64,000 bases of DNA from the NCBI RefSeq assembly GCF_901000735.1, contig NC_081544.1, positions 21,753,900 through 21,817,899 of the forward strand, read 5' to 3'. Made by a program: the position numbers and the translations under genes. The notes under the pieces are model-generated. The model made no database searches. It worked only from the letters and a program-made list of their open reading frames with translations, and was not told the origin of the DNA. Position 1 is the stretch's first letter. Each line of letters opens with the position of its first letter. This DNA is from Corylus avellana (Eukaryota > Streptophyta > Magnoliopsida > Fagales > Betulaceae). Of this stretch, positions 33,280 to 45,200 are shown piece after piece.

Positions 33280-34674
33280 ATGACTACCAAATACTGCCTA
33301 GTGTTGCTGCTTGGGGCGGTGCTTCTCACCACTGCCTCAGTACTGGCTGATTACCACGAGCCTTCCAAACACGACCACAAATCTCCAGCCCACAAGCCCC
33401 CATCTCCTCCTAAACACAAACCTCCGACCCCACTTGATCATGAGGAGAAGGAGAAGCCATCCCCGGAACACAAACCACTTCCCAAGGGTAAGGGAGAGAA
33501 GCCTCCACCGGAGCACAAGCCACCGCATGAGCATCACCCTGGACGCCATTTGCTAGAGGAGTCATCTTCCCTTGAAAAAAACTCACCGAGTTTGGATGGA
33601 AAAGGTCCCAAGGGCAAGGGAGAGAAGCCTCCGACGGAGCACAAGCCACCACACAAGCATCACCCTGGAAGCCATTTGTTAGAGGAGTCGTCTTCCCTTG
33701 AAAAAAACTCACCGAGTTCGGATGGAAAAGGTCCCAAGGGCAAAGGAGAGAAGCCTCCGCCGGAGCACAAGCCACCGCACAAGCATCACCCTGGACGCCA
33801 TTTGCTAGAGGAGTCGTCTTCCCTTGAAAAAAACTCACCGAGTTTGGATGGAAAAGGTCACAAGGGCAACGGAGAGAAGCCTCCACAGGAGCACAAGCCA
33901 CCACACAAGCATCACCCCGGAAGCCATTTGCTAGAGGAGTCATATTCCCTTGAAAAAAACTCACCGAGTTTGGATGGAAAAGGTCCCAAGGGCAACGGAG
34001 AGAAGCCTCCGACGGAGCACAAGCCACCACACAAGCATCACCCCGGAAGCCATTTGTTAGAGGAGTCATCTTCCCTTGAAAAAAACTCACCGAGTTTGGA
34101 TGGAAAAGGTCCCAAGGGCAAGGGAGAGAAGCCTCCGACGGAGCACAAGCCACCACATAAGCATCACCCCGGAAGCCATTTGTTAGAGGAGTCATCTTCC
34201 CTTGAAAAAAACTCACCGAGTTTGGATGGAAAAGGTCCCAAGGGCAAAGGAGAGAAGCCTCCGCCGGAGCACAAGCCACCGCACAAGCATCACCCGGGAC
34301 GCCATTTGCTAGAGGAGTCGTCTTCCCTTGAAAAAAACTCACCGAGTTTGGATGGAAAAGGTCCCAAGGGCAAAGGAGAGAAGCCTCCATCGGAGCACAA
34401 GCCACCACACAAGCATCACCCTGGACGCCATTTGCTAGAGGAGTCGTCTTCCCTTCAAAAAAATTCACCAAATTTGGATGGAAAAGGTCCCACAAGTAAG
34501 GGAGAGAAGCCACATCCTCATGATCACCACCACCACCCTGGACACCCTTCAGTGGAGGATGCCAAAGACTCCCACAAGGCACCTCGAAAGTTGAAGCCTC
34601 CAACCGCACCCGAAAAGAAGCCGCCAAGTACCTCTCACAAGCCATCACCCCACAAGCCCCCAACCGCTAACTGA
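33280..34674 (+). CDS. Secreted proline/histidine-rich repeat protein
   Basis: A single-exon gene for 464 residues. I chose the ATG at 33280 because it opens a clear signal peptide (MTTKYCLVLLLGAVLLTTA, cleavage likely after VLA) just behind the TATA box; the frame is open 57 bases further up. The mature part has an HKPP-rich start and seven full plus one divergent 42-residue repeat containing HLLEESSSLEKNSPS, DGKGPKGKGEKPP and EHKPPHKHHPG. A His-rich HDHHHHPGH segment and a Lys/Pro tail follow. This composition suggests an extracellular or cell-wall protein of the proline-rich/nodulin-75-like kind, with His clusters that might bind metal. No enzyme domain is seen. I cannot name it more precisely. 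Confidence 0.85.
   Translation: MTTKYCLVLLLGAVLLTTASVLADYHEPSKHDHKSPAHKPPSPPKHKPPTPLDHEEKEKPSPEHKPLPKGKGEKPPPEHKPPHEHHPGRHLLEESSSLEKNSPSLDGKGPKGKGEKPPTEHKPPHKHHPGSHLLEESSSLEKNSPSSDGKGPKGKGEKPPPEHKPPHKHHPGRHLLEESSSLEKNSPSLDGKGHKGNGEKPPQEHKPPHKHHPGSHLLEESYSLEKNSPSLDGKGPKGNGEKPPTEHKPPHKHHPGSHLLEESSSLEKNSPSLDGKGPKGKGEKPPTEHKPPHKHHPGSHLLEESSSLEKNSPSLDGKGPKGKGEKPPPEHKPPHKHHPGRHLLEESSSLEKNSPSLDGKGPKGKGEKPPSEHKPPHKHHPGRHLLEESSSLQKNSPNLDGKGPTSKGEKPHPHDHHHHPGHPSVEDAKDSHKAPRKLKPPTAPEKKPPSTSHKPSPHKPPTAN
33547..34497 (+). repeat. Coding tandem repeat, 126-bp unit
   Basis: Seven units of exactly 126 bp begin at 33547 and every 126 bp after, with an eighth divergent unit from 34429. The unit is a multiple of three, so copy changes keep the frame. 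Units differ mainly in the codon before EHKPP (Thr, Pro, Gln or Ser) and in PGR versus PGS. Confidence 0.9.
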
Positions 34675-35479
34675 GTGCATAGCATGTTTGTTTGGTTATA
34701 TATATATATGCAGAAATAAGAGTGCAGTAGTGTCGTTGCCTTTCTTGTCTGTCACTGTTCTATGCATGGATGATGGAACAGTTACTTTGTACCTGTAGTG
34801 ATCTATGTTCATGTTATGTACTCTGTTTTTAGTGTTTGTACTTTGACCTGAAGCTTATGAGCATCCACGTGCATTTATGCTCTTCCTATGTGGAGTATTG
34901 TCGCCAGGTGCAATTACCTTGTTTTGAATCCTTTTCCATCACGTGCGATACTTAGTATTCTTAAATCATTTCCAAAAATTGAACTTGAGACGAAATTGTT
35001 AACTTAATAATTTTATTTTATATTCTAACACTATGATTTCACATATGAACCAAGCTTAATATCTAACTTATTTAACTGAAAATAAAGAGTGAATTAAGGG
35101 AGACGGTGTTCAAATTCAAGACATTTATACTCATAGTATCTTAAATTATTATTCATTATAAAAGCTTAAGCAATAAAAATATAATTAATTTAATAATTTA
35201 ATTTATATTCTAATAAACAAATATTGCTTACAATGACTAGAGACATTAATATACGTCGGAGACAAAACAAAAAGTCACAAATAACGACATTATACTCAAC
35301 TGAAAAATAAACTTAATCTTTATAATATTTTTTTATCAGAAAAAGTAAAAAGTAATCTTTAAAATTTTTTTATCAAACCAACCCATATTTATCAAGAATC
35401 TCAATCGTAAAATCTCATACCTCATACAAATCTTTTTATATGATTTAATATTTCAATCAAAACTAGCTTAAAGAATGAC

Positions 35480-35531
35480 TTATATCTAATAAGTGATAAT
35501 TTTTTTTTTTGTTGTCACTTATTAGATATAA
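35480..35531. repeat. Perfect 17-bp inverted repeat
   Basis: TTATATCTAATAAGTGA at 35480-35496 is complementary to 35515-35531, with an 18-base T-rich loop. A shorter-looped version lies in the repeated block near 38200-38240, with one arm base changed. It could be a small foldback element. Confidence 0.7.
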
Positions 35532-35906
35532 AATGACTTATCAATTGATCTAAGAACTTGAAATAATAAGACTTAAAGAAAAAAAAAATTAAAAAAAAAG
35601 TCATAAAGAGTGATTTGTAATGAAATATGATGAAAAAACAAATTGTTGGATGTTTGAAGACTCACTGAGTGTGCAATTATAAAGATGAAAATTCTATAAA
35701 ATTTTAAAGAAATTGTAGATGATCAAATTACCGAATTTAAGCTGTTTTTATACACCAAAAGACGTAAAAAATAACACATCAAAAAATGGTATATTATAGT
35801 TAAAAATTGAGTATATTTAATTTCATCACGTTCTTACTTTTAAGTTGTACAAACATTTTGATAAAAAAAACTATCTTTTTATCTTCTAAAGAAAAAAGGT
35901 TAATAC

Positions 35907-36148
35907 TTAAAACTTGTTTGGGATTACGTTTGAGAAATATGACTTTTAAGTAAAAAAAAACGTTTTTTGGCAAAAACTTCATTTTTAAACTTTTGTCAAA
36001 AGTGTATTTTGACAATTTTTAGGTTTTTGAACCCTTAAAAGCGCTTTTAATTTTTTTACCAAACCACAATATATATATATTTTTTAAACGAACTTTTTGA
36101 GTGTTAAATGTACTTTTAAGCTCTTCAAATGCAATCCCAAATAAATCC
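35907..36148. mobile_element. MITE, 242 bp
   Basis: Imperfect inverted ends contain TTGTTTGGGATTACGTTTGA and, on the other strand, TTATTTGGGATTGCATTTGA. The 7-bp word TTAATAC flanks both sides (35900-35906 and 36149-36155). The superfamily is uncertain; hAT- or Mutator-like target sizes are both close. The same element is at 38623-38864 in the repeated block. Confidence 0.6.
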
Positions 36149-36565
36149 TTAATACAAAATTGAATAAAAAGCCTTTTAAAAGGAAAATTAGTTCCGAGCG
36201 TTTTGATAATTTCATAATTTAATAATCTACAAATTTTTTTTAAAGGGATCCTGATCCCGGCTGAAGTTGGAGACTGGCAAAATAGGTACCTGACATAATT
36301 TATTTACGTCCCATTTATCCTATACATTTATTTTTATAATAAAATTATTCTAGACATTATAAAAAAATAATTACATGCATATTATAAATGAGTACCCGTT
36401 TATTCGCCGGTTACCTGTTTTGCCAGGCCTGTGGCAGTGCTGCAAAAAAGATCACTCCCAATAAACTTAAGCAGCTGTAACTGGTATTGGTCAGGCGGGC
36501 TTGTGTCGTGTTTAAATAAACCCTGGACGAAAAAGACTAGGGTTTTTCCGGTATTAAATTTGAAG

Positions 36566-36713
36566 ATGGGAATCGGGTCGACGCTGGGGGGGATGGAAGT
36601 TCCAATCATCGGCAGCGACTCCGTCAAATGGGTCGAGGTGTCCGTACCTTCTTTTTCTTCTTCTTCCTCCTCCGCCGTTGCTTCTTCACCGCCTTTCGCG
36701 CCTCTGACCGAGG
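36566..36713 (+). other. NUP160 exon 1 fragment on the left contig, cut by the gap
   Basis: The first 148 bases of the NUP160 coding sequence (start [18 protein letters not shown]) are identical in frame to 39282-39429 and stop at the N run. This is probably the other haplotype of the same exon and not a second gene. Confidence 0.85.
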
Positions 36714-36813
36714 NNNNNNNNNNNNNNNNNNNNNNNNNNNNNNNNNNNNNNNNNNNNNNNNNNNNNNNNNNNNNNNNNNNNNNNNNNNNNNNNNNNNNNN
36801 NNNNNNNNNNNNN
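36714..36813. other. Assembly gap, 100 N
   Basis: Exactly 100 N, lying between NUP160 exon 1 on the left and the middle of the Pro/His-rich gene on the right, i.e. out of genomic order. Confidence 0.98.
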
Positions 36814-37441
36814 GAAGCCATTTGTTAGAGGAGTCATCTTCCCTTGAAAAAAACTCACCGAGTTTGGATGGAAAAGGTCCCAAGGGCAAGGGAGAGAAGC
36901 CTCCGACGGAGCACAAGCCACCACATAAGCATCACCCCGGAAGCCATTTGTTAGAGGAGTCATCTTCCCTTGAAAAAAACTCACCGAGTTTGGATGGAAA
37001 AGGTCCCAAGGGCAAAGGAGAGAAGCCTCCGCCGGAGCACAAGCCACCGCACAAGCATCACCCGGGACGCCATTTGCTAGAGGAGTCGTCTTCCCTTGAA
37101 AAAAACTCACCGAGTTTGGATGGAAAAGGTCCCAAGGGCAAAGGAGAGAAGCCTCCATCGGAGCACAAGCCACCACACAAGCATCACCCTGGACGCCATT
37201 TGCTAGAGGAGTCGTCTTCCCTTCAAAAAAATTCACCAAATTTGGATGGAAAAGGTCCCACAAGTAAGGGAGAGAAGCCACATCCTCATGATCACCACCA
37301 CCACCCTGGACACCCTTCAGTGGAGGATGCCAAAGACTCCCACAAGGCACCTCGAAAGTTGAAGCCTCCAACCGCACCCGAAAAGAAGCCGCCAAGTCCC
37401 TCTCACAAGTCATCACCCCACAAGCCCCCAACCGCTAACTG
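36814..37441 (+). CDS. Pro/His-rich repeat protein, 3' part (second copy)
   Basis: This repeats 34046-34674 from within the 42-residue repeats to the stop codon. Changes include two residues near the C-terminus (PSPSHKSSP here, PSTSHKPSP in the complete copy). The start is in the gap. It is best read as the other allele of the gene at 33280. The frame is open throughout. Confidence 0.75.
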
Positions 37442-39281
37442 AGTGCATAGCATGTTTGTTTGGTTATTTATATGCAGAAATAAGAGTGCAGTAGTGTCGT
37501 TGCCTTTCTTGTCTGTCACTGTTCTATCCATGGATGATGGAACAGTTACTCTGTACCTGTAGTGATCTATGTTCATGTTATGTACTCTGTTTTTAGTGTT
37601 TGTACTTTGACCTGAAGCTTATGAGCATCCACGTGCATTTATGCTCTTCCTATGTGGAGAATTGTCGCCTGGTACAATTACCTTGTTTTGAATCCTTTTC
37701 CATCACGTGCGATACTTAGTATTGTTAAATCATTTCCAAAAATTGAACTTGAGACGAAATTGTTAACTTAATAATTTGATTTTATATTCTGACACTATGA
37801 TTTCACATATGAACCAAGCTTAATACGTAACTTATTTAACTGAAAATAAAGAGTGAATTAAGGGAGATAGTGTTCAAATTCAAGACATTTATACTTAAAA
37901 ATATAATTAATTTAATAATTTAATTTATATTCTAATAAACAAATATTGCTTACAATCACTAGAGACATTATACGTCGGAGACAAAACAAAAAGTCACAAA
38001 TAACGACATTATACTCAACTGAAAAATAAACTTAATCTTTATAATATTTTTTTTTTATCAGAAAATGTAAAAAGTAATCTTTAAAATCTTTTTATCAAAC
38101 CAACCCATATTTATCAAGAATCTCAATCGTAAAATCTCATACCTCATACAAATCTTTTTATATGATTTAATATTTCAATCAAAACTTAAAGAATGACTTA
38201 CATCTAATAAGTGATAATTTTTTTTTTTGTCACTTATTAGATATAAAATGACTTATCAATTGATCTAAGAACTTGAAATAATAAGACTTAAAGAAAAAAA
38301 AAAATTAAAAAAAAAGTCATAAAGAGTGATTTGTAATGAAATATGATGAAAAAACAAATTGTTGGATGTTTGAAGACTCACTGAGTGTGCAATTATAAAG
38401 ATGAAAATTCTATAAAATTTTAAAGAAATTGTAGATGATCAAATTACCGAATTTAAGCTGTTTTTATACACCAAAAGACGTAAAAAATAACACATCAAAA
38501 AATGGTATATTATAGTTAAAAATTGAGTATATTTAATTTCATCACGTTCTTACTTTTAAGTTGTACAAACATTTTGATAAAAAAAACTATCTTTTTATCT
38601 TCTAAAGAAAAAAGGTTAATACTTAAAACTTGTTTGGGATTACGTTTGAGAAATATGACTTTTAAGTAAAAAAAAACGTTTTTTGGCAAAAACTTCATTT
38701 TTAAACTTTTGTCAAAAGTGTATTTTGACAATTTTTAGGTTTTTGAACCCTTAAAAGCGCTTTTAATTTTTTTACCAAACCACAATATATATATATTTTT
38801 TAAACGAACTTTTTGAGTGTTAAATGTACTTTTAAGCTCTTCAAATGCAATCCCAAATAAATCCTTAATACAAAATTGAATAAAAAGCCTTTTAAAAGGA
38901 AAATTAGTTCCGAGCGTTTTGATAATTTCATAATTTAATAATCTACAAATTTTTTTTAAAGGGATCCTGATCCCGGCTGAAGTTGGAGACTGGCAAAATA
39001 GGTACCTGACATAATTTATTTACGTCCCATTTATCCTATACATTTATTTTTATAATAAAATTATTCTAGACATTATAAAAAAATAATTACATGCATATTA
39101 TAAATGAGTACCCGTTTATTCGCCGGTTACCTGTTTTGCCAGGCCTGTGGCAGTGCTGCAAAAAAGATCACTCCCAATAAACTTAAGCAGCTGTAACTGG
39201 TATTGGTCAGGCGGGCTTGTGTCGTGTTTAAATAAACCCTGGACGAAAAAGACTAGGGTTTTTCCGGTATTAAATTTGAAG
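37442..39281. other. Intergenic DNA and NUP160 promoter (right haplotype)
   Basis: A copy of 34675-36565 with substitutions and indels, for example a loss of about 40 bp near 37894. It holds the MITE copy (38623-38864). The NUP160 start codon follows at 39282. No clear TATA box is seen within 150 bp of the ATG. Confidence 0.6.
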
Positions 39282-42200
39282 ATGGGAATCGGGTCGACGC
39301 TGGGGGGGATGGAAGTTCCAATCATCGGCAGCGACTCCGTCAAATGGGTCGAGGTGTCCGTACCTTCTTTTTCTTCTTCTTCCTCCTCCGCCGTTGCTTC
39401 TTCACCGCCTTTCGCGCCTCTGACCGAGGATTACGCCTCTTCCTCCGGCGTTAAAGATTCTTCTATCCATCTCATTTGGTACTCTCTCTTTCGCTCTCTC
39501 TGTGTTGTTTTTGTAGTTTCCCAAATTGCATTTTCATTGGCGCAGAACATCCACCGGACAACTTCTACTAACTCCTCCTGCAACTGCGACAGGAAAATTC
39601 ACAAGGCCCTTCCTCATGCCCTCGAATTGCTTGAGCTCTCTGCTAATAAAGAATTTCCCATGGTGGGACTGCGAATCACTTTCCCAGACGCGCTCTCTCC
39701 CTTCGCTTTTGTCTGCCAAAATCAGGTGAATTTGCCCGCTATAGTTCATGCCGAATCTCTCTTTTTGAACACTCCTTTTGGTTGTCTTGTGTTTTCCCTC
39801 AAAATTATATTTTCTTCAGTTTATCCTAAAAAATAAATGTATTTTATTTCGTATGCATGCAGATTACTTACTCTGCTAGGCACCCCTACTTGCTATATGC
39901 ATTGACCGTCTCGGGAGTCGTTTATCTTCTCAAACTCAGAAACATTTCTACTTATGCTTCCAGCTCCGTTTTCCCATCAGATGAGCTTATAGAGTTTGAT
40001 GTTCACACTTATTCCAATCACGGAGCGATAACAACTGTAGCAGCAACTGCAGGATGTTTTGCAGTTGGGTTCAATGATGGATCTGTTAGTTGCTTCCAAC
40101 TTGGCATACTTGACCAGAGTGCTCCTGGTATCAGTAGAACTTCAGTTCCACCTACATTACTCTATCTACAACTGCTAACATGTTTTATCCTGTTTTTTGT
40201 TTGTTTGTTTGTTTTGTTTTTGTTTTTTTTCTTTCAAAAAATTGGGTACACTGTCTTTTTTCTCACTGCATTTCATGCGAGTTTGCTTGGTTTGCTGAAT
40301 GATTGAGGTGATATTAGTGTTATAGTGCCTTGTAAGTGTAACGAACTAAGGAAAAATGCTAGCCACATATCCGTTATTACCCCAAAAGGATTAGTCAATT
40401 TGTAGTTTTCATAGAATTACTTATAAAGCATAGTTTCACTTCGTAAGTAAGCATTGTGGAACTTAGCACCCATGAACATCTCTCTATAAACCACCCACTC
40501 TATGTGGGCAACTCCTCTTCTCAATATGGGATTGGAGTGTTATAAACTCCCCCTTCTAAACTCTCGATGTCCTTGTCAGGGATATGTTATGCGGTTTTGA
40601 CAGTACCACATGGCGCATTGCTAGGTGACTTTGATACCATTTGTAATGATTAAGTGAAAAACGCTGGCCATATATGCGTTATAACCACGGATGACTAGTC
40701 TTTTTGTGGTGATAGAGCAAATATGACTAGTGTTTATTCCTAAGTCGTTACAAATAGTATTAGAGCCACCTAGTAATGCTATGTAGTACTTGAGCATTGC
40801 ATGACATGACCCTTGACGGGGACGTCAGGGGTTTAGTCATTTTGGGGTGATAGAGCAGATATGACTAACGCTTTTTCTTAAGTCGTTACAAATGGTATCA
40901 AAACTACCTAGTAATGCCATTTGGTACTTGATCATTGCATGACATGGTCCTTGATGTGAATGTCAGGAGTTTAAGAGGGGAGAGTTTGTAATACCCTAGT
41001 CCCATATTGAGAAGATGAGGAGCAATCCATATAGAGTGTGATTTATAAATATAGTTCATGAGTGCATTGAGTACTAAGTCCCATATTGTTGAGTTATTAG
41101 GTGAAACTGGGCTTTACAAGAAATTTTAAGAAAACTCAAAATTGACTAGTCATTTTGTGGTTATAGCGCAGATGTGGCTAGCGCTTTTCCCTGGGTTGTT
41201 ACAATAAGCCATAGCAATCGGTTGTGGTCTCATATAACTCTTAAACAAGTTCTAATATGTTAAAATTTCTTCTCCATTTCCCTGATTACTTCTTGTCTGG
41301 CCTATTAGTCATTATATTATATGCTTGGCTTAAGCTTAATGGCTGGGGAATCTTGCTTTGATGATGTTATTTTTCTATTCGTAATCCTGCTTTTTGCAAC
41401 TTGCTAATCTTATTTTGCAATTTTTCATAATTCATAACTTTTTTCCCCCTTAGGTTTTGTGCATGAACTGCGGGATGATTCAGGAATTGGTCGTTTGTGG
41501 GGTATCATCTCAAGGTACTCATCTTCTACCCAATTTCTAGTAATTTATTCAAGATAATTTCTTGTTCTAAAACATATTTTCGTGTAAGTCATGGAGAAGT
41601 TGTTATTGCAAAGGTGAGAAACAATTTATATGCCACTGAAATTTCACATATCTACCAAATTAGTGTGATTCACTATGTGGATTTGATCGCTTCGTGCATT
41701 AATGTGCTGTCTCAACCTTAGAGAGCTTTGTTTGATAAAGGGGTTATGAAAAATATATTTATCCGTGTTGAAGAATGGCAATGGCAATTGGGGTCATTGA
41801 ACAAATTTTCTTTTGGCCAGTAAGATTACTGTCAAGATGATTTCCTCATAGGCAGTGTGTGTATAACGACACATGAAAAAACGCTAGCCACATTTGCGCT
41901 ATCATCCCAAAATGACTAGTCAATTTGGAGCTTCCCTAAAATTTATTATAAATCGCAGTTTCACTTAGTAACTAGGCAATGTGGGTCTTAACATTCATGA
42001 CCATCTCTTATAAATTACCCACTTTGTGTGAGTTATTCATCTCTTTCCAATATGAGATTGAGGTGTTATAGTGTGTCCATACTCTTTCTAAGCATTAATT
42101 TTCAGTTTGAGATGCTTATTTTAAGATTTCAGTTCTTGTAAGAGAATTTGGCTAGCGATTCAATATGGCTGAATATTAAGAGAGTAGCACGCGGTGCTTT

Positions 42201-45200
42201 AAATGTTTAGTCCTCTTGTTTCCGTGAGTTCAGAGGGCTTACATGGTGTTGGACAGATAGTAGTAAAATTTGGAATGTTAGGGTTTGTTTCTTTGGTTGA
42301 TTGGTGGCTAAAGACTAGGAAATATGTGCAGGGTTTGAGGGTTTTGATAGGGCGAAGGAAAGAATTTGAATTGAGGTTGCAGAAGAGATGAGTAGAAGCT
42401 GAGGTTGAATCTGTCCAGAAGCTGCATACGGACATGAATGACATCCATCCATGAAAGGAAAAGAAGACTAGGAAGCACTCTAGTCAAACAAGCTTTACAT
42501 AAACCAAAACAATTAATTTTTTCTATTAATCAGCTCTGAATTATTTGAGTACAAAGGGACCTTTATATAGACTCTAGTTCTTAACGTTTCCTAATAGAAC
42601 TAATCTCAAGGGGTAGCTGAATCGGTTGGGAGTATGCCTTATGAAACGGAAGTCACTAGTTTGAATCTCCTTTCCCTTGGGGCCAATTAGTTATATAAAA
42701 AAAACTTTTCCTATTATGACTGGAACTTCTTCTTATTGGATTAGACGAAAGCCCCCACATCATGTCCATAATCTAAGCCGAGAGTGAGGCTTTTTGGTGC
42801 AAGGTTATCAAAGCCAAGTACGAAGAACAGGAAGGTAGGTGGTGCACGAAGGAGGTTTCGTGTTCTCATGGTGTGGGTGTGTGGAAGCATATTCGTCAAG
42901 GTTGGAGTTCCTTTGCCAAAGGTTGTCGGTTTGAGGTGGGGTGGGTTCGAAAGTTCGTTTTTGGCATGATACTTGGTGTGGGGAAACTCCGTTGAAGCAA
43001 GTCTTCCCTTCTTTGTTCAGCATTGCTAGACACAAAGAAGCTTGGGTGAAGGACAATTTTACTTGGAGTGGGGTTATAGAGTGGAATGTCACTTTTGTGC
43101 GACATGTTCAGGATTGGGAGATGGATTTGTTGCTCCTTTTTTTGAGCGGTTGTATTCGTGCAAGATCTCTGTAGGTACGGTGGATCGTATGTGCTAGGCC
43201 TCGTCTAGGAAAGGTAAGTTTGAGGTTAAGTCGCTCTTCAAGGCCCTGTCTAATTTTGGCCATGAGATGTTTCCTTGGAAGAGTATTTGGTGCACTAAGG
43301 TGCCTTTGAGAGTGGCTTTTTTTGGGTGGACTACGGCCCTAGGCAAAATTTTAACTCATGATAATCTGCGGAAGAGGAACCTTGTGGTGGTGGAGTGGTG
43401 TTGTATGTGCAAAAAGTCAGGAGAGTCAGTAGATCATCTTCTTCTCTATTGCGAAACCGCAAGAGCTCTTTGGCACACTATTTTCAGTCGGTTTGGGTTG
43501 CATTGGGTTATGCCTTGCAGAGTAAGGGACTTGTTCTATTGCTGGTGGTCGGGAGGTCATGCTCGAAGTGCGGTAGTTTGGAAGATGATCCCTCTATGTC
43601 TTATGTGGTGTATATGGATTGAAAGAAATGCTAGATGTTTTGAGAACTTTACTAGGACTATAGAGGAATTGACTCATCTTTTCTTCTTTACTCTTTACTC
43701 TTGGACAGTCGCTTGGCTAGTTCCTTTAGTAATTAGTTTCTCTGATTTCCTCTTTCATTTCTCTCCCTCTTAGGCGCTCTCTTTTATACTTCTCGTGTAT
43801 ATGGGTTGCGCCCCTCTGCGCTTTTGATATAAATTTTTACTTATCAAAAAAAAAATCTAAATAAAACTTACCTATTTATAAATAAAACCCATTGCCCACA
43901 ACTGTGGCTCACAACCAACAATTACAGAATTATGAAAATACCCTCTACTCTAGAGAAACACAAATAGAAAAGAAAATAAAATTCTATTGACCTAATTACC
44001 TACCATTGACTCTTGTTCTTGGACCAAAAAAGGCTTTGTTTCTTGGTTTTGCTCTAGTCTTACGCTTCTGCAGAGGATGCTTCATATCTAACCAAGCCCC
44101 AATAATCCATCGGAGAATCCACATTTTGATGAGAAAAGGACCTGATATCTACTTTAGCTTTGTCATTGGTGGATCTCTGGCTAGCACAAGCTTGATTTCC
44201 CTTGAACACATCATGGATGAATGTACATTTTGATAAGTGTCGTGTTGAACATTTCTATCAAATAACCATAGATGACAAAAATAATGTGATAAACTTTGAG
44301 AGGAAGGACATCACATTGCACATTCTCAATCAAATCGCCAATAGAATATTTAAACAAGCATCTTTCATTAACTTTCAGATTGGTGTTACTCTTAGGAAGC
44401 AACATGTCATTGTGATTGATAGGTGTTGTATGTATAAGAAGAATTGGGAGTCTGTGGACCATCTTCTTCTCCATTGTGAGGTTGCATGTGCCTTATGGAA
44501 TATTCTTTTCAATTGCGTTGGGCTGTCTTGGGTTATGCCTAGCCGAGTAGTTGACTTGTTTGCTTGTTGGTGGACTATTGGTGCCACTTGGAGTGCTGCC
44601 GTGTGGAAGATAGTGTCATCTTGCGTCTTGTGGTGTTTTTGGAGGGAAATAGTGATAGAAGTTTTGAGGACTATAAGAGGAGCTTAAGTCTTTTTCTTCT
44701 ATATTCTTTATCTTTGAACAACTGCATTTGTTTCTTGTTTGATGTTTAGTTATCATGATTTTCGTGTTCTTTTTTCTCCTTCTAGCTAGCTAGTTAGCTA
44801 GGTGTTTTTTCTTGTTTACTTTCTGTGTATTTGGGTGCGCTTTACGCTTGTAATGATATTTCGATTACATATGAAAAAAAAATTTGCCCCATGCATTCAT
44901 GTCTTTCAAAGTAGGTGGTCCTGAGTTTAGGGATGAGGTAATAAAATAAGTATAAAATTTTGCCTCGATATCTTTTGTTGGTTTATGGTACTTTTGATGT
45001 TTACACGTCTTTACAAATGTGCTCATTCTTGTCTGTATCCACTTCACATATTTATATGTCTCGCGAAAAAATTATATTTTGTAAAAAAGGAACACCCCCG
45101 ATACTCTTGAAACAATAGGTTATGGCATAAGCAGTGTCAAATTATTTGTTCTATTGTTATCTAATTTTATTATTATTATTATTATTATTTTTAATTGTTC

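Larger units (their letters stand above)
34675..36565. other. 3' region of the Pro/His-rich gene and NUP160 upstream DNA (left haplotype)
   Basis: The first few hundred bases are probably 3' UTR. The rest is AT-rich intergenic DNA with a hairpin (35480-35531), a MITE (35907-36148) and the proximal promoter of NUP160. I see no other gene. Confidence 0.55.

Noticed and set aside
33410..34663. 417-codon open frame antisense to the Pro/His-rich gene
   Set aside because: The repeat unit is 126 bp, a multiple of three, so one repeat without an antisense stop keeps the frame open throughout. The peptide has no domain or signal and mirrors the sense repeats.
36400..37431. 343-codon minus-strand frame running through the gap at 36714
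   Set aside because: It is antisense to the repeat gene and to NUP160 exon 1 and is joined only across 100 N.
40128..40306. Extension of NUP160 exon 3 through 40306 as coding
   Set aside because: The frame turns into a Phe/Val/Leu run from T-rich intron DNA, while the GT at 40128 joins in phase to the exon at 41454.
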